Source: CALKGK01 sp964649515 (lineage in GTDB: Bacteria > Bacteroidota > Bacteroidia > Flavobacteriales_D > Sanyastnellaceae). From it: a DNA stretch of 8,838 nucleotides. The notes beneath the pieces were generated by a model. That model was not told the origin of the DNA. It saw only the letters and a list, made by a program, of their open reading frames with translations, and made no database searches. The stretch is taken from contig CAZYPV010000099.1 in assembly GCA_964649515.1 (NCBI GenBank), positions 1-8,838 on the forward strand, in the 5' to 3' direction. Of this stretch, positions 1-6,370 are shown piece after piece. The position numbers and the translations under genes were made by a program. Positions within the stretch are counted from its first letter, which is position 1, and each line of letters starts with the position of its first letter.

Positions 1-101
1 ATTGCTGGAGATTCAGAAGATCTTGCGCTTGCCGATAGCGTGAGAGAAATTTAGGAAGTTTTTGTGGAAGAGTTGATGTGATGGGGGAAGTTTTTTTGGG
101 T
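1..101. repeat. Copy 1 of palindromic repeat element (left side cut by window edge)
   Basis: Positions 1-63 match 1535-1597 at 62 of 63 bases; the only difference is a at 56 against g at 1590. The match starts at the first base of the window, so the left half of this copy is probably outside. To its right, 68-101 (AAGAGTT ... GTTTTTTTGGGTG) resembles the reverse complement of the left end of copy 2 (about 1468-1498), so 95-101 (TTTGGGT) may be the right terminus. Within the core, 1-63 can form a hairpin with arms TCTTGCGCT and AGCGTGAGA (21-45), including two G-U wobbles on the plus strand. The direct repeat is certain; the exact end of the element is inferred. Confidence 0.8.
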
Positions 102-213
102 GGAGTACTTCCAATGCACGCTTATTTTCAGATGACCAAGAGTTTTCCATTCTGGAAGCTAATGATCATACTGCGCCAAAACTGGACGCCTGCGGGATCT
201 GTATGAAATTGGC

Positions 214-242
214 GATACTTCACAGCAATTCGGTGAAGCATC
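214..242 (-). other. Hairpin just downstream of the HTH gene
   Basis: Arms GATACTTCAC (214-223) and GTGAAGCATC (233-242) pair at 9 of 10 positions around a 9-nt loop. It starts 17 nt past the stop codon of the gene at 259-792, where an operon terminator would be expected. No T-run follows on the minus strand, so it is not a standard rho-independent terminator. It may protect the mRNA 3' end or be incidental. The rest of 102-258 shows no convincing gene in either direction. Confidence 0.35.
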
Positions 243-258
243 ATTCTTAATTCAACGC

Positions 259-792
259 TCATTTCAAGGACACACTGAGTTTGATCTCTTTTTCAAGGTT
301 TGGCCTCCAATGCTGTTGATTTGACATGGTATCGCAAATTTTTTCATGAAAATAGACTTGGTACCACGTTTTCTTCTGAAAATCACATATGTTTTTGTAA
401 ACTCTTTCAGAATGGATCATCAATTTCATTATAAATTCCTCTTGTGGTTCACGGTGATTGTTAATCACTTGACTCAGTCTGATTGGAGTAATACTGATGT
501 CCTGAGCAAACTTATTTCGAGTTGGATAAATCGTATCGATGTATGCCTTTAAGAAATCAGAAAAATGGTTTTTATTGTCATAAATAGGCTCCTTCAGGTA
601 CTCTTCCATTTTGAGTTTCAATTGCATGAGTTTAGCACGAATAATTTGATCCTTGGTTAAATTCTTCATCCTCAACAATCGTGCTTCCATCAGCAAAATA
701 GCCTCTGATTCAGATTCTTTATTAGAGTTATATCTTGAATCTAAACCGTATTCAGCGTCCTCAATAAAATCGCTATTTTTTTTTCTACTCAT
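259..792 (-). CDS. Helix-turn-helix protein, putative antitoxin partner of the GNAT protein
   Basis: This 177-residue protein has a charged, helical N-terminal part (1-70, rich in Glu, Lys and Met) and a lambda-repressor/XRE-like helix-turn-helix at about 78-130. The likely recognition helix is around TPIRLSQVINN (102-112), followed by REPQEEF, which resembles HigA-like antitoxins. A conserved-looking C-terminal block follows (KKTWYQVYFHEKICDTMSNQ, 140-159). The ATG at 790-792 overlaps the end of the upstream GNAT gene by 8 nt, so the two are very probably co-transcribed and translationally coupled. I infer that it binds DNA and autoregulates the pair, probably at the palindrome at 1271-1291, and neutralises the GNAT protein. 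Order and HTH type fit a toxin-first module such as HigBA. At 177 residues it is longer than a minimal HigA (about 100). It could instead be an ordinary regulator of an acetyltransferase that is not a toxin. Confidence 0.8.
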   Translation of the reverse strand: MSRKKNSDFIEDAEYGLDSRYNSNKESESEAILLMEARLLRMKNLTKDQIIRAKLMQLKLKMEEYLKEPIYDNKNHFSDFLKAYIDTIYPTRNKFAQDISITPIRLSQVINNHREPQEEFIMKLMIHSERVYKNICDFQKKTWYQVYFHEKICDTMSNQQHWRPNLEKEIKLSVSLK

Positions 793-1252
793 GATCGTAT
801 GAATTAATTAAATCAACTATTTCGGGAACCTCAATGCTTAGGGTTTTTCCTGTAACCCTCATTTGGTATTTGTCTATATAGTGTTGGGCAATTTGATCTT
901 TTGGCGTTAAGGATACACAAGCGTATTCCGCATACTCTCTAACTGCAATTCTAGCTGCGTATGCTATCAAGTTTCCAGCAATCTTCTCGTACTGTTTACC
1001 TTCTCCTTTGTTTTCCACTGAAACGGTCAACAATCTAATGTGCACTCTCCACTCTTGGGGGATTCTCTCAAGGGAAATAAGCCCCAAAATATCATTTGCC
1101 CCAGCAATACGTAGTTTGTATACCTCAAATCCTTTTTCAGTTTTCCAATCAAAGAAATAACGCTTTTTCGTTAAGGAGTTATAGTCGCCTTTTTCTAGGG
1201 GCAATATTTCTACGTGGTGTTTAGTCCCTGAAGCTGCTTCTACAACATGCAT
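785..1252 (-). CDS. GNAT-like N-acetyltransferase, putative toxin of a GNAT/HTH pair
   Basis: The 155-residue protein looks like a compact GNAT-fold enzyme. Residues 53-79 (DILGLISLER ... HIRLLTVSVE) read as the central beta strands. The segment NKGEGKQYEKIAGNLIAYAA (81-100) has the G-x-G pyrophosphate loop and following helix that bind acetyl-CoA in GNAT motif A, though the usual preceding Arg/Gln is Glu80. ACVSLTPKDQIAQHYIDKY (111-129) matches the later strand and the helix ending in a Tyr-containing motif. I chose the ATG at 1250-1252 because HVVEAASG follows and family-like sequence begins about there. The frame is open to 1378, but the extra 42 residues look like untranslated upstream sequence. 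GNAT toxins known to pair with ribbon-helix-helix antitoxins (TacT, AtaT) acetylate aminoacyl-tRNA. A similar target here is only an analogy. The partner here is an HTH protein lying downstream with an 8-nt overlap. Confidence 0.75.
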   Translation of the reverse strand: MHVVEAASGTKHHVEILPLEKGDYNSLTKKRYFFDWKTEKGFEVYKLRIAGANDILGLISLERIPQEWRVHIRLLTVSVENKGEGKQYEKIAGNLIAYAARIAVREYAEYACVSLTPKDQIAQHYIDKYQMRVTGKTLSIEVPEIVDLINSYDHE

Positions 1253-1256
1253 AAAA

Positions 1257-1291
1257 CGAATATACGAAAATGTTTCCAAAAAACGGAAACA
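1257..1291 (-). promoter_or_regulatory. Candidate promoter/operator of the GNAT-HTH pair
   Basis: A perfect 7-bp inverted repeat, TGTTTCC (1271-1277) and GGAAACA (1285-1291) around a 7-nt A-rich spacer, sits 18 nt upstream of the chosen ATG. This is the expected place for autoregulation by the HTH partner. Between it and the ATG, 1257-1264 reads TATATTCG on the minus strand, one base off the Bacteroidota -7 element (TAnnTTTG). A -33 TTG at consensus spacing is not clear, so the promoter call is weaker than the palindrome. If correct, the mRNA would be nearly leaderless. Confidence 0.45.
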
Positions 1292-1408
1292 ATTGAAATC
1301 CAGTTTACGCCAATCGGACAAAGAAGTGCTAGGGAGCTCGCTAATTGTGATGAAAAAGTGGCTGCAAGCTAATACCACATAGAACGTTAAGGTCTAATTC
1401 TATAACAA

Positions 1409-1428
1409 TCAATGTGGATGACCATTGA
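1409..1428. repeat. Short inverted repeat
   Basis: Arms TCAATG (1409-1414) and CATTGA (1423-1428) are perfect around an 8-nt loop, in the 400-nt gene-free stretch between the GNAT start and the ParE stop. Beyond this hairpin, the operator at 1271-1291 and the palindromic element at 1468-1620, I see nothing else in that stretch. It may be an upstream regulatory site or chance. Confidence 0.3.
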
Positions 1429-1467
1429 AGATCTGATGGTTTAACTCTTCGGCTGCTTCACCCCATC

Positions 1468-1620
1468 ACCCAAAAAACAACACCCAATAAAACTCTTGAA
1501 ACAGGCCCCACACCAGAACGGACAAGGACACCACATTGCTGGAGATTCAGAAGATCTTGCGCTTGCCGATAGCGTGAGAGAAATTTAGGGAGTTTTTATT
1601 GATGTACTTATGTGTTGGGT
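1468..1620. repeat. Copy 2 of palindromic repeat element, attC-like long hairpin
   Basis: This is a 153-nt imperfect palindrome. Its ends pair as ACCCAA (1468-1473) with TTGGGT (1615-1620). Then comes an unpaired stretch of about 11 and 13 nt. A second stem pairs CAATAAAA plus CTC (1485-1495) with 1590-1601, leaving one T (1593) bulged. Inner pairing continues to about 1530/1558. By hand I count about 35 Watson-Crick pairs. Six of the inner mismatches are A-C on the plus strand and so become G-T pairs on the minus strand, which suggests that the minus strand is the folded form. The right end GTTGGGT fits the attC core GTTRRRY. The left end ACCCAAA misses RYYYAAC by one base. Positions 1535-1597 are shared with copy 1. 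Integron attC sites have the same order (paired R box, spacer, L box with extrahelical base, variable loop). A MITE or REP-like element is the alternative. Confidence 0.6.
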
Positions 1621-1649
1621 AAATATTTTTGGACTTAGAATAGTCGAGA

Positions 1650-2075
1650 TCAAATTTTTGATGGTCGATAATGGAAGCAGCGCATGATTGATTGCTGTCC
1701 TGCTTGTTCCACTTTCACTTGGTTGTGCTTAACAAAGCCGCGCTTTTTATTATTGCCTTCCTGACAATTGCATTTCTCAATACCGGATAAATGTAAACTT
1801 CTAACATCTTGCTTGCCGATGATGGCCATGATATCGACGACATCTGAATTGATTTTGGAGTAGATACTGTCCGAACCACAAACACATCTTCGATATCCTG
1901 TCTTGATGTAATCAACAGCTTCAAAGGAATAGGGTCGTTTAGCGAAAAGATCAAAATGTTCAAATAGGGCTTCGAAATAGCGGTTGGCTTGCCGAGGTCC
2001 AAATTTCTTGGTTCCGTACTGATGTATGCGAATGAGGTCGTCCTTAGCTGCCTTGCTTATTCTATAATTCCCCAT
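1650..2075 (-). CDS. parE: ParE/RelE-superfamily toxin with C-terminal extension
   Basis: Residues 1-91 match the compact ParE toxin fold: YRISKAAKDDLIRIHQYG (4-21), GPRQANRYFEALFEHFDLFA (26-45), GYRRCVCGSDSIYSKI (60-75) and a final strand VVDIMAIIGKQDV (79-91). ParE toxins usually poison DNA gyrase, whereas RelE relatives cleave mRNA at the ribosome. The weakly conserved catalytic positions do not let me choose firmly, but the ParD partner favours ParE. The start overlaps the parD gene by 14 nt, as usual for parDE operons. The oddity is length: 141 residues against roughly 95-100 for the family. The tail from about residue 92 is basic and Cys/Asn/Gln-rich, unlike a ParE ending, and could come from loss of the original stop or a frameshift. 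Whether the toxin is still active is open. Confidence 0.85.
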   Translation of the reverse strand: MGNYRISKAAKDDLIRIHQYGTKKFGPRQANRYFEALFEHFDLFAKRPYSFEAVDYIKTGYRRCVCGSDSIYSKINSDVVDIMAIIGKQDVRSLHLSGIEKCNCQEGNNKKRGFVKHNQVKVEQAGQQSIMRCFHYRPSKI

Positions 2076-2307
2076 TGAGCTTCGACTTGGATGCTGCTAG
2101 AATTTGCTCCTTACTGTCTTTGGTAAATCCACTGGCTTCAGACTTTTCCAATTTGGCCCTCACCCAGTCAATTTCGATTTGTTGTTTCCTTGCTTGGCGA
2201 ATCAAGTCGTTCACCAGTTCGCTTTTACTGGAATATTCCTGACGGTCTACTTGTTCTTTCAACCATTTATCATTGGGCGGGGTAAATGATATGCTTTGTC
2301 TGGCCAT
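2062..2307 (-). CDS. parD: ParD-like ribbon-helix-helix antitoxin
   Basis: The 81-residue protein begins with the short strand QSISFT (4-9), followed by helix NDKWLKEQVDRQEY (12-25) and the SSKSELVNDLIRQ helix (26-38). This is the ribbon-helix-helix DNA-binding dimer of CopG/ParD proteins. The C-terminal half (WVRAKLEKSEASGF and SKEQILAASKSKL, 48-77) matches the segment with which ParD antitoxins wrap around ParE. It is encoded first, immediately upstream of and overlapping the toxin gene. It should form a complex with ParE that blocks toxicity and represses the operon at the inverted repeat 2319-2351. Length and order are normal for the family, and I see no defect. Confidence 0.88.
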   Translation of the reverse strand: MARQSISFTPPNDKWLKEQVDRQEYSSKSELVNDLIRQARKQQIEIDWVRAKLEKSEASGFTKDSKEQILAASKSKLNGEL

Positions 2308-2318
2308 AGTGCTGTTCT

Positions 2319-2356
2319 TTTGGTTCTAATCTACACCAAAAACGAACCAAAGCCAA
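2319..2356 (-). promoter_or_regulatory. Candidate promoter and operator of parDE
   Basis: A perfect 8-bp inverted repeat, TTTGGTTC (2319-2326) and GAACCAAA (2344-2351) with a 17-nt spacer, lies 12 nt upstream of the parD ATG. On the minus strand TAGATTAG (2326-2333) is one base off TAnnTTTG, and TTG at 2354-2356 is 20 nt upstream of it, matching Bacteroidota -33/-7 spacing. The palindrome arms overlap the -7 box and the spacer, which is where an autorepressing ParD would bind. This is inferred from position and symmetry only. Confidence 0.5.
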
Positions 2357-2393
2357 GAATCTGTACTTGGAATGCTAATGACCTGGTCATTCC
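2353..2393. repeat. Overlapping short palindromes between parD promoter and the VCBS gene stop
   Basis: AATGACC (2377-2383) and GGTCATT (2385-2391) form a 15-nt palindrome with one central base. GGAATG (2369-2374) and CATTCC (2388-2393) form a competing hairpin. CCAAG (2353-2357) and CTTGG (2366-2370) form another. They lie just after the stop of the gene at 2396-4873 and could slow or stop its transcript before parDE. No T-run follows on the minus strand, so this is not a canonical terminator. Confidence 0.35.
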
Positions 2394-2395
2394 AC

Positions 2396-4873
2396 TCACT
2401 CACAACTCACCCCATAGGCTTCCAAAAAGAGCTGTAGATCAGACACATCAGTAATGAAATCGAGGTTCAAATCGCTCAAGCATTCGCCGTAACAAGGTAT
2501 GGCTTGGATAAATTCAACCAGGTCTGCAACGTTGGTGATGCCGTCTTGGTTGAAGTCGGACGGACACTCGCCCAAAGGAGGTGTGAGATCTTCGGAGAGG
2601 TTGGGGTAATAGGAGAATTCGTAGAGCTCACCGTAGAATAAATCGGGCAGGAAGTTATAATCGCCGTAGATGGGGATGGCTTGTGAGAAGCTCAAGAAGG
2701 TGGCGGGCACCATGTCCATATCCACCGATTGAAACGCGCCATTTCCTTGTCCCATATAAGTTAAACCGTTCGTAAGCAAATCGAGATGGCCATCATTATT
2801 CAAGTCAACAACACCGTTCAAGGAAGGAACCGCGCTGCCAATGTCCTCCAGTTCGAACTCCAAATTCCCCAGATTGATCCATTTTCGCACGGGAGTATTG
2901 TAATAGTGCACAATGAGGTCCATGAGGTTATCGTCGTTCAGCGAAACGGGGTGCACCGCAGAAACGAGGCTCGCGCTTGGTGAGTTGGTGGGCACGATCA
3001 TTCCATCCACATTGGGATGAATCATCAAGCCGCCGTTACTGGTGCTGCTTGTTGCAATTTCTGGCAAACCATCGCCCGAAAGGTCAATCCATTGGGGGGA
3101 ACCTGTATAATTCATGAACCCGAAGTTGGGAAGGGTCTGATGTTGGGTGAAAACGCCTTCAGTATTCCTTAAAACGAAGAGGTTTCCAAAGCTGTTGATG
3201 GAAGACGCTTGCTGAAAGAGCGAAAGGTCCAGATCGCCATCATTGTCCACGTCCACGGATTTTAAATCAAAGCGACTATGAATGCCTGAAAGGTACTGAT
3301 CGACACCTTCAATCAAGGATGTTTGATGATCGAGCAATTCGAAACTCGCCGGACCCACTTGACGGTAAATCCAGAGGTCCATGTTCACTTCATCGGGCGA
3401 ACTCCAAAGCAGCAATTCTTGGTCTGAAGTACCCAACACATCAACAAAATCAAATTGGATCAAAAGGTGCTCTTCGAAAGGCGGGAGCACGTCAAAAACC
3501 AGATCAACCATCTCCCCTTGGGTTCCGTCCACATTGTACGTTGCTTGAAAAAGGGTCCCCTCTCCAAAGGCCATCCAATCCGCCAAAGCATTATCGTCCA
3601 ATTGCACCAACTTTCGCTCTCCTTGCGTGTTGATTTGCGGTGCCTTCACCAGCCAATCCAGGTTGCTGTATTCAGCGTTTCCAAGACCCAACTTCACTCC
3701 TAAGCCTTGATTACCAATCACAAGGTCCAAAACACCGTCGTTGTTCACATCCCCCACCGTTGCAACACTCGGTAAAGTCTCTTGGTGAACATAAGCCGTA
3801 TTTCCATCAACAAAAATGGTATCGCTCACCAACGGATTTGCTGAAAGCACATTGTCTAAAATTTCAAAGCCTATTTCCCTGTATTTGATCGTTGTACCGA
3901 TGGTATCGCCCACCAAGGTAATGCCTCGCAGCCGATCGGGAGTGCCGTTTCCGTTAAAATCATTTCCCACGAGGTGGTCGAGTTCGTAATTACCGCCCAA
4001 GATGGGAAAATTGCTCGCTGCCGTGTAGTTCAGGTTTCCCGGTGTTGATGTGAGGATAACGCGGCTATTGCTCCCGATCATGATTTCGGGCATGCCGTCT
4101 CCGTTCATGTCCCGAGCCGTGAGTACCCAGTTCCCCGATGCTCCTTCACTGAAAGGATTGACCTCCAAGGGCGAATCGATAAAATTTCCATCGCCATCGT
4201 TCAAGCCAAATTTCAGAACTTCTCCACTTTGGATGCTCACGTTGGTGTTTCCAGTGGCATAAATTTTATCGAGCAAACCGTCTTCATTCAAATCCACCAA
4301 TACTTGATGACGAGGAGTTCCGAGAGCAACTGGATTCGATAGAAAGCCATTGGGCACTCCCATGTAATAAAAATTTTGTGGGTTGCTGAGTGGATTATTG
4401 ATCACCAAATCGGGATAAGGATCGCCATTGATGTTGCCCAGAGCCATGAATTGCGGAATACCACTGCCGTTGAATTCGTCGATTTCTATTGGGTCGGAAA
4501 ACGTTCCATCGCCATTGTTGAGCATGAATCCGTACAACAAGTCCGGACTACCGATAGGTTGATACCGAACAACGATATCAGGGTAAGCATCGTCATTGAT
4601 TTCACCCAGAAAAATATCATCACAAATGAAAGAATAGTAATCGTTCTGCGAATTTGAGCCTTCTTGAAAAAGCGAAACCGTGAGTCCGTCGAGCACAAGG
4701 TTCACATCCGTGTTCATCGCCACCATGTCCTGATCCCCGTCCAAATCAAGATCGGCCATAATTACTTCTCCAGCGTAGATGTGTTTGTCTAAGCGAACTT
4801 TAGCACCAATTTGTGCCCAAACAATTGGAGTACCGAAAAGGAAAAGAAAGGCAATGATGGAGGCTGATTTCAT
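2396..4873 (-). CDS. Secreted FG-GAP/VCBS-repeat protein with dockerin-like C-terminus
   Basis: I take the ATG at 4871-4873 as the start because a classic signal peptide follows (MKSASIIAFLFLFGTPIVWA, cleavage before Gln21). The frame is open to 4909, but the extra 12 residues would precede the signal. The 825-residue product has many integrin-type calcium loops of the form DxNxDGxxD. Clear ones are DLDLDGDQD (41-49), DLNEDGLLD (194-202), DMNGDGMPE (255-263), DVNNDGVLD (375-383), DVDNDGDLD (541-549), DLSGDGLPE (597-605) and DLNNDGHLD (690-698). This indicates a beta-propeller-like, calcium-stabilised extracellular protein, probably for adhesion or ligand binding. The last 56 residues hold two 12-residue EF-hand loops (773-784 and 801-812, ligands at 1, 3, 5, 9 and 12 all D or N) and five Cys, resembling a dockerin module. 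No T9SS sorting domain is present, so the export route beyond the inner membrane is unclear. The substrate is unknown. Confidence 0.85.
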   Translation of the reverse strand: MKSASIIAFLFLFGTPIVWAQIGAKVRLDKHIYAGEVIMADLDLDGDQDMVAMNTDVNLVLDGLTVSLFQEGSNSQNDYYSFICDDIFLGEINDDAYPDIVVRYQPIGSPDLLYGFMLNNGDGTFSDPIEIDEFNGSGIPQFMALGNINGDPYPDLVINNPLSNPQNFYYMGVPNGFLSNPVALGTPRHQVLVDLNEDGLLDKIYATGNTNVSIQSGEVLKFGLNDGDGNFIDSPLEVNPFSEGASGNWVLTARDMNGDGMPEIMIGSNSRVILTSTPGNLNYTAASNFPILGGNYELDHLVGNDFNGNGTPDRLRGITLVGDTIGTTIKYREIGFEILDNVLSANPLVSDTIFVDGNTAYVHQETLPSVATVGDVNNDGVLDLVIGNQGLGVKLGLGNAEYSNLDWLVKAPQINTQGERKLVQLDDNALADWMAFGEGTLFQATYNVDGTQGEMVDLVFDVLPPFEEHLLIQFDFVDVLGTSDQELLLWSSPDEVNMDLWIYRQVGPASFELLDHQTSLIEGVDQYLSGIHSRFDLKSVDVDNDGDLDLSLFQQASSINSFGNLFVLRNTEGVFTQHQTLPNFGFMNYTGSPQWIDLSGDGLPEIATSSTSNGGLMIHPNVDGMIVPTNSPSASLVSAVHPVSLNDDNLMDLIVHYYNTPVRKWINLGNLEFELEDIGSAVPSLNGVVDLNNDGHLDLLTNGLTYMGQGNGAFQSVDMDMVPATFLSFSQAIPIYGDYNFLPDLFYGELYEFSYYPNLSEDLTPPLGECPSDFNQDGITNVADLVEFIQAIPCYGECLSDLNLDFITDVSDLQLFLEAYGVSCE

Positions 4874-4891
4874 GTTGGATGAGATAAGCAT

Positions 4892-4899
4892 CGAATATA
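4892..4899 (-). promoter_or_regulatory. Possible -7 promoter element of the VCBS gene
   Basis: The minus strand reads TATATTCG 18 nt upstream of the ATG at 4873. This is the same octamer as upstream of the GNAT gene and is one base off TAnnTTTG. No good -33 TTG is found at the right spacing, so this is a weak call. The 96-nt gap to the LRR gene upstream allows either an own promoter or read-through. Confidence 0.25.
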
Positions 4900-4969
4900 C
4901 ATGAAACAAACGAGCTTTTCAGTATTGAGAATCAGCCAGATATAAGCGTTCGAAACGGAGGACTCAAGC

Positions 4970-6244
4970 TTATCTTATGTAGTCTTTCAAGTTCATTTGT
5001 TCGATCAATTCTCCTTTTTCCATCTTCACTACAAACTCCCCTCCTTTTCCATGCCCAAAAAGCAATAGATTGGGAATCCTCCATTTTTCTTGCTTTGGGA
5101 GCATCAACTTACTTCCTCCTCCCAAGCGCAAGGAATTGATGTGTTCGCAGGCCAATAAAAAGTCGATGTTCTCAATGAAGGAACATTTTTGAATGTCCAT
5201 CTTTTGAATATTCACCGCACAGTGTTCTCCTTGGATGGACTTAAGATTGCAGTTCTTTATAAACACCTCGTCAATGCTGTTCATGGTGAAAATGCCCGAA
5301 AGGTCTTCCAAGCCCACCATCGAACTCAAGCGAAGGCGTTTCAAGTTCAATTGGTCAAAGGTTCCTTTGAAGGCTTTCAAGCCCAAACCAGACAGCTCAA
5401 GCACCTCCAATTGCTTGTACTGATTAAAATTACTTACGTCTTCGAGTTGAGACCGAATCGCATATTGTTTGTTTGCTCGAAAGTTGTTGCTCATTCGAAA
5501 GACCTTCAGTTTTGGTGAGAGGTCGCCCGGTATTTTGGTGATGCCGCTCAGGTTGAAGAAGTCCAATTCTTCCAGGTGCCGAAGTTGATTGAGGGCAGTG
5601 ATGTCCAATTGGTTTGGATTGGGCGGACAATTCGTGCAACCGTTCCCCGATTCAAAATAGATGTACACCTTTCGAATCGAATTCTTGGGATCGAATGCGG
5701 GAAAGCCTTGCAATTGGGGCACGTCTCTCAGGGAAATTTCTTTGAGTGAAGTGAGCTTTTCAAAGGCTTGAAGATGGGTAAGGTTTTTACTTGCTGAAAT
5801 GTCCAAAGTACTCAGAGAATCGAGCTTCAGGTACTCGTCGAAAAGCAATGCACCACAATTCTTGATTCGCAATTCTTTCAAGTTCAAAAACGCATTCACA
5901 AAACTGATATTGGTGGAGTCTTTGAGGTCCATGAGTTCTAAGCTTTCCGTTTGATGAAAGTCGTTGAACTCTTCGGGAATTTGAGGGAGGTCGATTTTCA
6001 AAGACAAGTGCTTTTCCTGTTTTAACTGTGGGATGATGGACAGATCTGCACGAGCATCAATAGTGATTACCCCCAGTAGGGAAAGATGAAGATCTGTAGC
6101 CACACCATTCTCGTCCACTTGCCTTGAAAAACTGGGGTAATCGTTCAGATGGATGTTTGTTGGGAAGATGACGTCCAGACCGGGTTGAGCGTAGGCTTGG
6201 GAGGCGATAAGTATGAGGAAAAATAAAATGCTGCAGGCTTTCAT
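4970..6244 (-). CDS. Exported leucine-rich-repeat protein
   Basis: The ATG at 6242-6244 opens a signal peptide (MKACSILFFLILIASQAYA, cleavage before Gln20). The frame is open to 6367, but the upstream 41 residues precede the signal and run into the palindrome region, so I exclude them. The mature part of this 424-residue protein has irregular leucine-rich repeats at about 99-375. Examples are LESLELMDL, LKELRIKNC, LSTLDISAS, LKEISLRDV, LEELDFFNL, LEVLELSGL and LKRLRLSSM. They are spaced about 21-25 residues apart with one longer insertion. That insertion contains a CTNC motif (203-206). The C-terminal 50 residues are basic and do not look like a T9SS sorting domain. It is likely a periplasmic or surface binding protein; the ligand is unknown. 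It is in the same direction as the VCBS gene 96 nt downstream, so the two could share a transcript. Confidence 0.8.
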   Translation of the reverse strand: MKACSILFFLILIASQAYAQPGLDVIFPTNIHLNDYPSFSRQVDENGVATDLHLSLLGVITIDARADLSIIPQLKQEKHLSLKIDLPQIPEEFNDFHQTESLELMDLKDSTNISFVNAFLNLKELRIKNCGALLFDEYLKLDSLSTLDISASKNLTHLQAFEKLTSLKEISLRDVPQLQGFPAFDPKNSIRKVYIYFESGNGCTNCPPNPNQLDITALNQLRHLEELDFFNLSGITKIPGDLSPKLKVFRMSNNFRANKQYAIRSQLEDVSNFNQYKQLEVLELSGLGLKAFKGTFDQLNLKRLRLSSMVGLEDLSGIFTMNSIDEVFIKNCNLKSIQGEHCAVNIQKMDIQKCSFIENIDFLLACEHINSLRLGGGSKLMLPKQEKWRIPNLLLFGHGKGGEFVVKMEKGELIEQMNLKDYIR

Positions 6245-6370
6245 ACATCTGAGGTACACGCTTCGGGTGAATTGGTTCAAAGAAGGTCTATTTGAGGGGA
6301 CATTCACAGATTTAAAATTCAATACCGACCTGGATAAAATCATATTGCCCTTGATTTCACATTCCAATAA

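Noticed and set aside
102..258. Short plus-strand frames such as one of 31 codons starting at 114
   Set aside because: No recognisable protein, no coding signal; better explained as non-coding DNA downstream of the HTH gene.
1253..1378. Longer start for the GNAT gene at 1378
   Set aside because: The extra 42 residues run through the 1271-1291 palindrome and a -7-like box and resemble no GNAT N-terminus.
1439..1620. attC reading using GTTTAAC at 1439-1445 as the left core site
   Set aside because: It fits RYYYAAC, but the sequence inside it is not complementary to the right end; ACCCAA at 1468 pairs far better.
3319..3888. Plus-strand frames of 82-104 codons inside the VCBS gene
   Set aside because: Antisense shadows of a well-supported gene with calcium-loop repeats; no domain of their own.
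4942..4973. ATAAGC/GCTTAT inverted repeat at the end of the LRR gene as terminator
   Set aside because: Six base pairs, a 20-nt loop, overlap with the stop codon and no T-run.
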